From NCBI GenBank assembly GCA_021741795.1, contig JAIOXC010000027.1, positions 1-13,341 of the forward strand: a stretch of 13,341 nt of DNA, in the 5' to 3' direction. The notes beneath the pieces were generated by a model. That model had not been told where the DNA came from. It ran no database searches and worked only from the letters and a program-made list of their open reading frames with translations. A program made the translations under genes and the position numbers. Below are positions 7,469-13,341 of this stretch, in pieces (the stretch's first letter is position 1; each line of letters opens with the position of its first letter). The DNA comes from Ilumatobacteraceae bacterium (lineage in GTDB: Bacteria > Actinomycetota > Acidimicrobiia > Acidimicrobiales > Ilumatobacteraceae).

Positions 7469-9495
7469 GCAATAATTTGATCGAAATTCGCAACCTTTCA
7501 GTGAGCTTTCCTAGCGAGGCCGGAGTAGTCCAGGCGGTTCGTGACGTTTCACTAGACATACGAGCGGGCGAAGTGCTTGGAATTGTTGGTGAGTCGGGTT
7601 CGGGCAAGACGGTGATGTCGTTAGCAATGATTCGATTGCTTGCTCGGACGGCTTCTATCTCCGGTTCAATAATTCACGATGGTGTTGATTTGTTGCAATT
7701 GACTGATGACGCGATGTCAAAATACCGTGGCAAAGAGATTTCAATGATCTTTCAAGATCCGTTATCAGCGCTTAATCCAGTGCACACGATAGGTCATCAG
7801 ATTATTGAGGTTCTGCAAATTCACAGCGAAATGAATAAAAACGATGCGCTCAAGCGCGCGATCGAACTTCTCGAAATTGTTGGAATACCGCGCCCTGCAG
7901 AACGCGCGCAGTCGTATCCACACGAATTTTCTGGTGGCATGCGTCAGCGCGTGATGATTGCTTTAGCAATTGCCAATCGACCAAAAGTAATTCTTGCAGA
8001 CGAACCAACAACTGCTCTGGACGTAACGGTGCAGGCGCAAATTCTCGATCTTCTGAAAACCGCTCGTGACATGACAGGCGCGGCGGTTGTGCTTGTCACT
8101 CATGATCTAGGTGTGGTGGCAGGTCTTGCCGACAGAGTGGCAATTATGTACGCGGGCAAAATTGTCGAGGTGGGTCCAGTTGAAGAAGTGTTTGCACAAC
8201 CTGCAATGCCATACACGATCGGTCTATTACGTTCGATTCCTCGGATTGACACCGTGGGCTCTAGCCGTCTCACCTCAATTTCGGGTGCACCAGTTTCACC
8301 AATCAATCTGCCAGAAGGTTGTGCTTTTGAAGCACGTTGCCCAGCGGCGAGCGATGTGTGCACAGTAAAGACACCAGAACTTGTCAGTTTGTCACCAACT
8401 CGAATGACGGCATGCGTTCGACAAGGAGAAATCTTTGCACTGCAAGATGCAGGGAAATTGTTTCAGACGGGTCCAGTTCACGTGGCTCCAGAGACCACGA
8501 GCGACGAAGTGACGTTGGAAGTTCGAGGCTTAAAAAAGACCTTCCCACTGATGAAGGGGGTGCTGCTTCGTCGACGAACAGGCTCTGTTTATGCAGTTGA
8601 TGGTGTTGATTTGGTGTTGCGGCGAGGTCGCAGTTTGGCACTTGTTGGCGAGTCTGGATGTGGGAAGACCACCACGCTGATTGAAATACTCAACATGGTC
8701 GCACCTGAGTCTGGAACTATTTCGATACTTGGACGCAACGTTGCCGAACTTTCGAGGTCTGAGCGGTTAGGCATGCGCAAAGATCTACAAATTGTTTTCC
8801 AAGATCCTTTCGCATCACTCGACCCACGACTACCAATCGGTGATGCAATCGCTGAACCACTCGGCAATTTTGGTATGTCAAAGGCTGATCAAGAGAAACG
8901 AGTGCGGGAACTACTAGAACTCGTCGGTCTAAATCAATCACAGGCAAGCAAATATCCAAACGAATTCTCGGGTGGGCAACGTCAAAGAATTGCGATTGCT
9001 CGAGCCCTTGCATTGAATCCACAGATAGTCGCCCTTGATGAGCCAGTTTCTGCATTAGATGTGAGCGTGCGAGCAGGAGTGCTCAACTTGCTCGCTGAGT
9101 TGCAAGAGAAATTGAATCTGAGCTATCTCTTTGTCTCGCATGACTTGGCAGTTGTGCAACATGTCGCTGACGACATAGCGGTGATGTATCTCGGTTCAAT
9201 CGTTGAGTCTGGTCCTGTTCGCGATGTATTTGCTCACCCAAAACATCCGTATACGCAAGCGCTGTTATCGGCTGTTCCAATTCCGGATCCAAAAATAGAG
9301 CGCACTCGAACTCGCATCATTTTGCAAGGCGAGCTGCCAAGCCCCGCCAACCCGCCATCTGGGTGTCGTTTTCACAATCGGTGCCATGTGCGGTCAACAC
9401 TTTCACCAGAACTGGCGGAGAAATGTTCGGCCGTGCGTCCTGAGATGTTAAAGATCGGCACTGGTGCTGTTGCTTGTCACGCACCGCTTAAGTGA
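7465..9495 (+). CDS. Fused double ABC ATPase, DppD-DppF type
   Basis: This 676-residue protein carries both ATPase subunits of the importer in one chain; in many bacteria they are separate genes. First domain: Walker A GESGSGKT (42-49), Q-loop FQDPLSALNP, signature FSGGMRQR (155-162), Walker B VILADEPTTALD (175-186), His213. A peptide-transporter C-terminal tail with clustered cysteines follows (GCAFEARCPAASDVC, 285-299). Second domain from about 348: Walker A GESGCGKT (395-402), FQDPFASLDP, signature FSGGQRQR (501-508), Walker B IVALDEPVSALD (521-532), His559. A second Cys-containing tail (GCRFHNRC, 633-640) ends it. All catalytic motifs are intact in both halves. It begins in an ATGA overlap with the permease and ends 14 bp before the next gene. 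Confidence 0.95.
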   Translation: MSNNLIEIRNLSVSFPSEAGVVQAVRDVSLDIRAGEVLGIVGESGSGKTVMSLAMIRLLARTASISGSIIHDGVDLLQLTDDAMSKYRGKEISMIFQDPLSALNPVHTIGHQIIEVLQIHSEMNKNDALKRAIELLEIVGIPRPAERAQSYPHEFSGGMRQRVMIALAIANRPKVILADEPTTALDVTVQAQILDLLKTARDMTGAAVVLVTHDLGVVAGLADRVAIMYAGKIVEVGPVEEVFAQPAMPYTIGLLRSIPRIDTVGSSRLTSISGAPVSPINLPEGCAFEARCPAASDVCTVKTPELVSLSPTRMTACVRQGEIFALQDAGKLFQTGPVHVAPETTSDEVTLEVRGLKKTFPLMKGVLLRRRTGSVYAVDGVDLVLRRGRSLALVGESGCGKTTTLIEILNMVAPESGTISILGRNVAELSRSERLGMRKDLQIVFQDPFASLDPRLPIGDAIAEPLGNFGMSKADQEKRVRELLELVGLNQSQASKYPNEFSGGQRQRIAIARALALNPQIVALDEPVSALDVSVRAGVLNLLAELQEKLNLSYLFVSHDLAVVQHVADDIAVMYLGSIVESGPVRDVFAHPKHPYTQALLSAVPIPDPKIERTRTRIILQGELPSPANPPSGCRFHNRCHVRSTLSPELAEKCSAVRPEMLKIGTGAVACHAPLK

Positions 9496-9509
9496 CAAAC
9501 TAGTAACCC

Positions 9510-9764
9510 ATGACATTGGGTTGGGTTGAAAAAGACAATTCGCTGTATCGCAAATTTGAATTTGCCAATTTCGCCGAAGCATTTGAGTTCATGACCAAAG
9601 TTGGGGCAATAGCCGAAGAGCAAGATCATCACCCTGATTGGTCTAACTCTTGGAACATTGTTGAAATCAACTTATGTAGCCATGACAAGGGCCGGACGGT
9701 GACTGCTCGCGATCATCGACTTGCCGATTCGATTAATGCATTAATGAACGGGAGCGTGTCATGA
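9510..9764 (+). CDS. Pterin-4a-carbinolamine dehydratase, short form
   Basis: Enzymes of this family dehydrate 4a-hydroxytetrahydrobiopterin during cofactor recycling; many bacterial members have no known hydroxylase partner. The 84-residue product shows the family core: GWVEKDNSLYRKFEFANFAEAFEFM, the catalytic EEQDHHPDW motif (His-His-Pro), then IVEINLCSHDKGRTVTARDHRLADSIN with the third conserved His. Members I know of usually begin some 15-20 residues before the GW, with a helix. Here an in-frame TAA at 9504-9506 excludes a longer start, so the first helix is missing. It lies 14 bp after the ATPase and overlaps the next gene by ATGA, so it belongs to this transcription unit. Its presence there looks incidental to peptide import. 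Confidence 0.85.
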   Translation: MTLGWVEKDNSLYRKFEFANFAEAFEFMTKVGAIAEEQDHHPDWSNSWNIVEINLCSHDKGRTVTARDHRLADSINALMNGSVS

Positions 9765-10378
9765 GTGATATTCATCCAAATGTTGTCCGAGTGATGGAAG
9801 CCGCGCGCGAACGAGGGCTCGAGATCACCACCAAGCGATTTCCTGAGGGCACCAAGACTGCAGCGGATGCAGCGGCCGCCATCGGTGTGTCCGTTGGTCA
9901 GATTGTGAAGAGCTTGGTATTTGGAGTTGACACTGAAATCGTGATGGCTTTGGTGAGCGGATCAAATCAACTTGATGAGAAGAAACTTGCTCTTGCTGCA
10001 GGTGGAGCAAAGTGCTCGCGCGTCGACGCTGACGCTGTGCGTGCAGCAACGGGCTATCCAATTGGTGGCGTGCCTCCCTTTGGTCACAGCACACAACTGC
10101 GTGTATTTGTTGATCCGGACTTGTTGCAGTACGCCGAGGTGTGGGCTGCTGCGGGTACGTGGAATGACAACTTCGGTGCGAACCCGAATGACATCGTGCG
10201 TGTCGCTGGTGGCGTCGTCACCGACCTGAAGCGCAGCTGCCGGTCTACCGCGTCTTGGAGAGCAGGAACGACAGAATTGCGCGCGTTGCATCGAGATTTG
10301 GGTATGGAGTACCGACGTACGAGGAAGCACCTGCCGACTGCGCCGCGTGCCCCATCCATGCATGCGTTGCATTCTTGA
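9761..10378 (+). CDS. YbaK/ProX-type aminoacyl-tRNA deacylase, 3' end altered by insertion
   Basis: YbaK-family proteins hydrolyse mischarged aminoacyl-tRNAs. The conserved core is present: QIVKSLVF with Lys50, the likely catalytic lysine; LVSGSNQLDEKKLA (65-78); and TGYPIGGVPPFGH (97-109), the substrate loop. Residues 1-158 read as a normal family member. Judging by the downstream repeat copy at 13104-13277, the original protein ended one residue later (159 residues). Here the frame instead continues for 47 codons of unrelated sequence (SCRSTASWRAGTTELRALHR and on), antisense to the end of the esterase gene, giving 205 residues. The native stop TGA appears as TGC. The domain itself is complete, so the protein may still work, or the tail may destabilise it. 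It starts in an ATGA overlap with the dehydratase. Confidence 0.85.
   Translation: MSDIHPNVVRVMEAARERGLEITTKRFPEGTKTAADAAAAIGVSVGQIVKSLVFGVDTEIVMALVSGSNQLDEKKLALAAGGAKCSRVDADAVRAATGYPIGGVPPFGHSTQLRVFVDPDLLQYAEVWAAAGTWNDNFGANPNDIVRVAGGVVTDLKRSCRSTASWRAGTTELRALHRDLGMEYRRTRKHLPTAPRAPSMHALHS
10067..10234 (+). repeat. Left copy of 168-bp direct repeat (ybaK codons 103-158)
   Basis: Matches 13104-13271 base for base except at six positions: 10099, 10105, 10108, 10111, 10117 and 10216. The offset is exactly 3037 bp with no indels. All six are third codon positions and synonymous (CTG/CTA, GTA/GTG, TTT/TTC, GTT/GTA, CCG/CCA, GTC/GTA). Five cluster in the first 51 bp, and 98 bp (10118-10215) are identical. 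Beyond 10234 the copies diverge, though CTG at 10237-10239 still matches. Confidence 0.97.
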
Positions 10379-11513
10379 CTGTCACATACCGAACCTCTGT
10401 ATTGGATTTGCAACTCTTCCACGAGAGAGCAGCCACGTCAGAGTTGCTTGTGATGAGTGACGTGGGAGATGAGACATTGCAGGTGTTGACGGTCGCCATC
10501 GCATCAACGGCATTGCGTGCCGATGCAAAGTTCGTGTTGGACACGCCGGACCCCTTCCCGCCATTGATCGGCATGTTGGTATCTGCCGTTCCATGAAGAT
10601 GGAATACAGAGACAGGGTTTATCGGCCGGCAATCTGCAACGACGTTGCTCCCTGCCTGCACGCCGATTGCAACAATCACGTCGGAGAGATCGCATGCGAG
10701 TTTGTAGGCGAGGATCCCACCGTTGGAGTGTCCCATTGCGTACACGCGCCGCGGGTCGATGGAAATTGTCGTACGTAGTTTGGTAACGAGATTGCGAATG
10801 AATGCAACATCATCCACCGCCTGGATTGCGGCCGGACCGCAACAGTATCCGCCGTTCCAAGTTTGGTATCCAGTGCCATCAGGTTGATCCCCGATTCCAT
10901 CGGGATAGACGGCGATGAAACCGTTCGATTGAGCAAAGTCGTTGAGGCCAGAGTTTGCGGCGAACTGCGCCGAGGTACCGAGGCCCCCGTGCAACGCAAT
11001 CACAAGCGGGAATGTAGTTCCTGCCGGTAGTCCGGCGGGAACATAGGTCCGGTATCGACGGGTTCTCCCGTCAGATGTCGCGAGGATGCCCTCCGACGAT
11101 GTGCCGGTTGCGTTGATAGACGCCACTGCGCCGGCGTAGGGATCGAATGTCTCTGGAGTGGGCGTTGGGGAAACGATTTTGAACGTCTTTCTCACAGTGC
11201 TGGAGGAGTAGGGACTTATGGCGCCAATCGTCACGGTGATCTCACATCTTCCAGAGGTCTTCGTTTTGATTCTCGACTTTGAGACAGAACAGTTGCCCTT
11301 CACCGACCAGCGCTGCTTGCCCTTCGAGTTGGTGGTGAGAAGAGACGACGTCTTTGTCGAATACGACGGACGCAACGTCGACGCCTTCCATCTAACTGTC
11401 GGTCTCGTCGCTGCAGAAGCAGTGCCTGTTGCTGCAATGGGGGATGACCATGCGGCGACTGCCAGAAGAGCGATTGAAGCGATCAGCAGAATGCTCTTGC
11501 TTCCTGGTCTCAT
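10245..11513 (-). CDS. Secreted PHB-depolymerase/feruloyl-esterase-like hydrolase with Ig-like domain
   Basis: This is a predicted exported alpha/beta hydrolase of 422 residues (LpqC/PHB depolymerase-like, CE1-type). The signal peptide spans about 1-34 (basic start, hydrophobic SILLIASIALLAVAA, TASA/A). Residues 36-115 look like a bacterial Ig-like beta-sandwich with the GNCSVS...GRCEITV repeat pattern. A Pro/Thr linker (115-122) leads to the catalytic domain: oxyanion motif LHGGLG (174-179), nucleophile GHSNGG with Ser263, acid in HGTADTNMP (Asp311) and His384 in NATHAWMGH. A Cys-Cys pair in GGYCCGP is also typical. The start at 11513 is fixed by an ATGA overlap with the tetR stop and gives a proper signal peptide; a frame-open extension to 11612 lies inside tetR. 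The substrate may be a polyester, an acylated glycan or a small ester. The 3' end lies 10 bp from the left repeat and overlaps the ybaK read-through antisense. Confidence 0.9.
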   Translation of the reverse strand: MRPGSKSILLIASIALLAVAAWSSPIAATGTASAATRPTVRWKASTLRPSYSTKTSSLLTTNSKGKQRWSVKGNCSVSKSRIKTKTSGRCEITVTIGAISPYSSSTVRKTFKIVSPTPTPETFDPYAGAVASINATGTSSEGILATSDGRTRRYRTYVPAGLPAGTTFPLVIALHGGLGTSAQFAANSGLNDFAQSNGFIAVYPDGIGDQPDGTGYQTWNGGYCCGPAAIQAVDDVAFIRNLVTKLRTTISIDPRRVYAMGHSNGGILAYKLACDLSDVIVAIGVQAGSNVVADCRPINPVSVFHLHGTADTNMPINGGKGSGVSNTNFASARNAVDAMATVNTCNVSSPTSLITSNSDVAALSWKSCKSNTEVRYVTVKNATHAWMGHAAQSAGASSYVGTPYPNLDATRAILSFLLSKTR

Positions 11514-12145
11514 AGTCTCTCTCGCTCTTTCATCACTGCGGATAGAGATGCCACGACGGAAATGACATGTAGGTCCGTTGCTCTCGACACGGAGAGCAAC
11601 CCACCGGCGCACAGACTTACCATTGCAGAAAGTCCAGTGAGATGGCTCGTTGCGAGAGCACGAGAATCTTTTGCATCAAGTCGAAAGAATCGTTTGTACA
11701 CGGCAGTCCATTTCTTGACTCCTGTATCCCAGATCCGACGGCGGGTCTCTTCTACAAGGGGAGAGAGGTTTGCCCCTGTTACGAGTGCGCGCATTGCCGG
11801 GCCGTGTGTTACGGACGTGTGAAGGTAGGCGGCTGTTGCGTTCCTGATGATCGTTGGAAAGTCGTCTGACGTGTCTGTCGGCACGTCCTCGGTGCGGAGA
11901 CGACGCTCGTGTCGTTCGAGGAGAGCGATGATGAGTGCATCGCGATTGTCGAAGTGTGAGTACACCACGGGCCTGGTGACGCCCGCCGCACTGGCCAGCG
12001 TGTCCATCCGCAGCGCATCTGATCCACTGCCCTCGAGAAGAGACTCGGCGATGTCAAGAAGCTGTCGACGACGCTCTTGCGGCTGCGTCCGCGGGGCGCG
12101 AACACGATGGGGACGCGAGGTCTTGGCTGTTGATACTTTCGACAC
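11510..12145 (-). CDS. TetR/AcrR-family transcriptional regulator
   Basis: This 211-residue protein has the TetR DNA-binding domain near the N-terminus: ERRRQLLDIAESLLEGSGSDALRMDTLASAAGVTRPVVYSHFDNRDALIIALLE (about 25-77), with the helix-turn-helix around 48-67 and the hallmark VYSHF. The C-terminal ligand domain is poorly conserved, so the inducer cannot be named. A basic 24-residue extension precedes the domain. The GTG at 12145 is the only plausible start in this frame before the domain; no clear ribosome site is visible. It overlaps the esterase start by ATGA, so both are made from one message. A palindrome 11 bp upstream, shared with the divergent gene, is the likely binding site, implying autoregulation and control of both sides. 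Confidence 0.92.
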   Translation of the reverse strand: MSKVSTAKTSRPHRVRAPRTQPQERRRQLLDIAESLLEGSGSDALRMDTLASAAGVTRPVVYSHFDNRDALIIALLERHERRLRTEDVPTDTSDDFPTIIRNATAAYLHTSVTHGPAMRALVTGANLSPLVEETRRRIWDTGVKKWTAVYKRFFRLDAKDSRALATSHLTGLSAMVSLCAGGLLSVSRATDLHVISVVASLSAVMKERERL

Positions 12146-12155
12146 AGTGCGACAG

Positions 12156-12175
12156 TAACCTACACTATGTAGTTA
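12156..12175. promoter_or_regulatory. Candidate TetR operator in divergent promoter
   Basis: An imperfect palindrome lies in the 52-bp gap between the tetR start (12145) and the divergent gene (12198). The perfect core is CTACA (12160-12164), CTA, TGTAG (12168-12172). The arms extend to TAACCTACA and TGTAGTTA, differing by one inserted base. TACACT (12161-12166) inside it resembles a -10 box for the rightward gene, so bound repressor would block that promoter. Confidence 0.6.
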
Positions 12176-12197
12176 TGCAACTGGGAACGAAAAACTG

Positions 12198-13085
12198 ATG
12201 GTCGGGACATTCACCGAGTCGACACTCCTTGATGTCGTCAGCGACGATGGCGGCGCAGGGTTCATGATGCGCATCGCACGTCATGTCGATGAAGGTGTCG
12301 CCTGGTTGTGGCTGGTCACATTCGGACCGGAAGGGGTACACGGATTCGTTGATGACGAACTTCCCTGCAACTCGATGCGGACACAGGACGACGGTAGTCA
12401 AGCTCAATACGAGGTGAGTCTCCCGAGTACACACGGTTCGGTTGGGTGGATAATGCGCACCGGTTCCGCCTCGCGCATTGAAGGCGGGAAGTGCGAGATA
12501 AGAGTCAACGGTCATTTCACGTCGGATGTCCCTCGTGGACCGGGTTCGACCGAGATCGCACTGTCTGCTTCATTTATTCCGCTGTTCGGAGCCGCGGGCA
12601 ACAATCTGCCAGGCCGCACCGAGTCGATAGTACGAGTCGAAGCAGACATCGAGATCGGCGGGAAGTCACATTCCATCAGCGGGTATGGACAGTTTCACGA
12701 GCAACTGCAAGATGCACCACGCTTCGATACTCCATTCACCTATGTCTCGTTGAGATCAGCTGAAGTTGCTCTTGTCGCACTGCGTGGCCCCCGTGCGGGT
12801 GGTGGTGTCGTCCTCACTCGGTCATCAGGAGAGTCCTTCATGGGGTTCAGGATTTCTGCGCACGATCCCACAACGCCATTCGCAGTGCGCAACTTCGACT
12901 GCGGTGCAGCAGATGATGAATCTCCAGTGGCGACGGGCTCTGTCACCCCGATTGCGACCTACTCAGTTCCCATCCTCGGTGGACGACGACCAAGCGCAGT
13001 CGTCGCGGGGACGCTCAACGGCACTCGTGTCTCGGGTTTCGTAAATGACTGGATTCCTCCAATGCCCGACGCTCATCGCCAGTAG
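12198..13085 (+). CDS. Protein of unknown function, beta-rich, in TetR-controlled module
   Basis: I do not recognise this 295-residue protein firmly. It has no signal peptide, membrane segment or obvious catalytic motif. Its pattern is that of a soluble beta-rich protein: alternating hydrophobic strands, many Gly/Ser/Thr turns, an N-terminal WLWLVTFGPEGVHGFVDDEL segment and a central SISGYGQFHEQLQDAPRFD motif. The latter vaguely recalls the GxGxxxH/D region of lipocalin-like AttH/CrtC-type domains, sometimes linked to lipid or terpenoid chemistry; this is a weak impression. The start ATG at 12198 has GGGAA at 12183-12187 as a possible ribosome site. It is divergent from tetR across the palindrome, so it is probably the main regulated target. 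Its base composition matches the esterase and tetR, not the upstream host genes. Confidence 0.75.
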   Translation: MVGTFTESTLLDVVSDDGGAGFMMRIARHVDEGVAWLWLVTFGPEGVHGFVDDELPCNSMRTQDDGSQAQYEVSLPSTHGSVGWIMRTGSASRIEGGKCEIRVNGHFTSDVPRGPGSTEIALSASFIPLFGAAGNNLPGRTESIVRVEADIEIGGKSHSISGYGQFHEQLQDAPRFDTPFTYVSLRSAEVALVALRGPRAGGGVVLTRSSGESFMGFRISAHDPTTPFAVRNFDCGAADDESPVATGSVTPIATYSVPILGGRRPSAVVAGTLNGTRVSGFVNDWIPPMPDAHRQ

Positions 13086-13097
13086 GTTTGCCAAACC
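13085..13097. repeat. Short inverted repeat at right end of insert
   Basis: GGTTTG and CAAACC are separated by one base, directly after the stop of the unknown gene and 6 bp before the right repeat. As RNA it gives only a 5-bp stem with no T-run, so it is a poor terminator. It could mark a border or be chance. Confidence 0.3.
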
Positions 13098-13103
13098 AAC
13101 AGG

Positions 13104-13271
13104 GGCGTGCCTCCCTTTGGTCACAGCACACAACTACGTGTGTTCGTAGATCCAGACTTGTTGCAGTACGCCGAGGTGTGGGCTGCTGCGGGTACGTGGA
13201 ATGACAACTTCGGTGCGAACCCGAATGACATCGTGCGTGTCGCTGGTGGCGTAGTCACCGACCTGAAGCGC
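13104..13271 (+). repeat. Right copy of 168-bp direct repeat (ybaK 3' end)
   Basis: Partner of 10067-10234. The differences are at 13136, 13142, 13145, 13148, 13154 and 13253. The identical block is 13155-13252. The frame is kept throughout, and the encoded residues are the same as in the left copy. Confidence 0.97.
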
Positions 13272-13277
13272 GCCTGA
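13104..13277 (+). pseudogene. 5'-truncated ybaK-like remnant with native stop
   Basis: This fragment encodes the last 56 repeat-matching residues of the YbaK-type deacylase (from GVPPFGH to TDLKR) and then Ala and TGA (13275-13277), giving the natural end that the left copy lacks. It has no start codon in a suitable place, and the catalytic N-terminal part with Lys50 is absent, so it should not yield a working enzyme. Purely synonymous differences from the left copy show that it came from a gene under protein-level selection until recently. It is either the host's original 3' end pushed away by the insertion or an end brought in with the insert. Confidence 0.85.
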
Positions 13278-13341
13278 GCACTATCTGATCGGTCTGAGCT
13301 GAGCGAGTGGGATTCCCAACGCCAACGCGAATGGAAGGTTG
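13278..13341. other. Right window end, nothing recognised
   Basis: These 64 bp follow the remnant stop. I see no start codon with a ribosome site, no RNA gene and no clear terminator. It is presumably the original downstream flank of ybaK. Confidence 0.4.

Larger units (their letters stand above)
10235..13103. mobile_element. Inserted cargo segment within ybaK 3' end, no integrase recognised
   Basis: This 2869-bp segment lies between the two 168-bp repeats. It carries an esterase, a tetR gene and a divergent gene of unknown function. By eye it is richer in G+C and in C/G-ending codons (GAC, GTC, ATC, CGA/CGC) than the genes to its left, suggesting foreign origin. Together with one repeat copy it would form a 3037-bp circle, so single-crossover or site-specific integration at ybaK would explain the structure. 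No integrase, transposase, terminal inverted repeats or target-site duplication of usual size is visible, so the mechanism is open. The exact borders are set by where the repeat copies stop matching. Confidence 0.7.

Noticed and set aside
10255..10596. Plus-strand frame after the left repeat
   Set aside because: It is antisense to the esterase catalytic domain, which has an intact Ser-Asp-His triad and signal peptide; the plus frame shows no recognisable motif.
11514..11612. 33-residue N-terminal extension of the esterase
   Set aside because: It lies inside the tetR coding region, and the ATGA overlap at 11513-11510 followed by a normal signal peptide supports the later start.
13085..13097. 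Inverted repeat as an intrinsic terminator for the unknown gene
   Set aside because: Only a 5-bp stem with a 3-nt loop and no following T-run.
10235..13103. Insert as an IS element or transposon
   Set aside because: No transposase, no terminal inverted repeats at the borders, and the flanking repeat is 168 bp of coding sequence with silent changes, far longer than a target-site duplication.
1..13341. CRISPR arrays, tRNA or rRNA genes
   Set aside because: No regularly spaced short repeats and no tRNA- or rRNA-like sequence was seen on reading; the only sizeable repeat is the 168-bp pair.

Overview
The window looks like chromosomal DNA from a moderate-G+C actinobacterium, possibly Acidimicrobiia-like. 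The reasons are the sufD / Rieske ferredoxin / sufC gene order, the frequent ATGA stop/start overlaps, GTG starts without clear Shine-Dalgarno sites, and actinobacterial-style protein sequences. Taxonomy below phylum is inference. All product names come from reading motifs in the translations; no database search was possible.

Layout. Positions 1-2440 (+) hold the end of an iron-sulfur cluster assembly (SUF) operon: a small Cys-containing protein with a lysine-rich tail (5' end outside the window), sufD, a Rieske-type ferredoxin and sufC, with ATGA overlaps at the last two junctions. A convergent MFS exporter (2464-3636, -) follows. A strong intrinsic terminator (3665-3698) separates it from an extracellular oligopeptide-type substrate-binding protein (3720-5393, -). 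A 207-bp divergent control region (5394-5600) holds a 16-bp inverted repeat. Rightward from there runs an operon-like series: two DppB/DppC-type permeases, a fused DppD-DppF-type double ATPase, a short pterin-4a-carbinolamine dehydratase and a YbaK/ProX-type editing deacylase. Together with the divergent binding protein, the permeases and ATPase make a complete peptide/nickel-type importer.

The most unusual part is 10067-13277. The ybaK-like gene is interrupted near its 3' end by about 2.9 kb that reads as more G+C-rich and differently codon-biased. The insert is flanked by a 168-bp direct repeat (10067-10234 and 13104-13271). Both copies encode the same 56 residues (103-158 of the deacylase). 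The six differences between them all fall at third codon positions and are all synonymous. The left copy, joined to the complete 5' part of the gene, has lost the stop codon and runs on for 47 foreign codons. The right copy, lacking the 5' part, keeps the expected end (Ala, stop). This looks like integration of a DNA segment carrying a diverged but protein-identical copy of the gene's 3' end.

The insert carries three genes and no recognisable integrase or transposase. They are a secreted PHB-depolymerase/feruloyl-esterase-like hydrolase with an N-terminal Ig-like domain, a TetR regulator overlapping it by ATGA, and a divergent gene of unknown function. A palindrome sits between the tetR and unknown-gene starts. 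This is a compact self-regulated cargo module.
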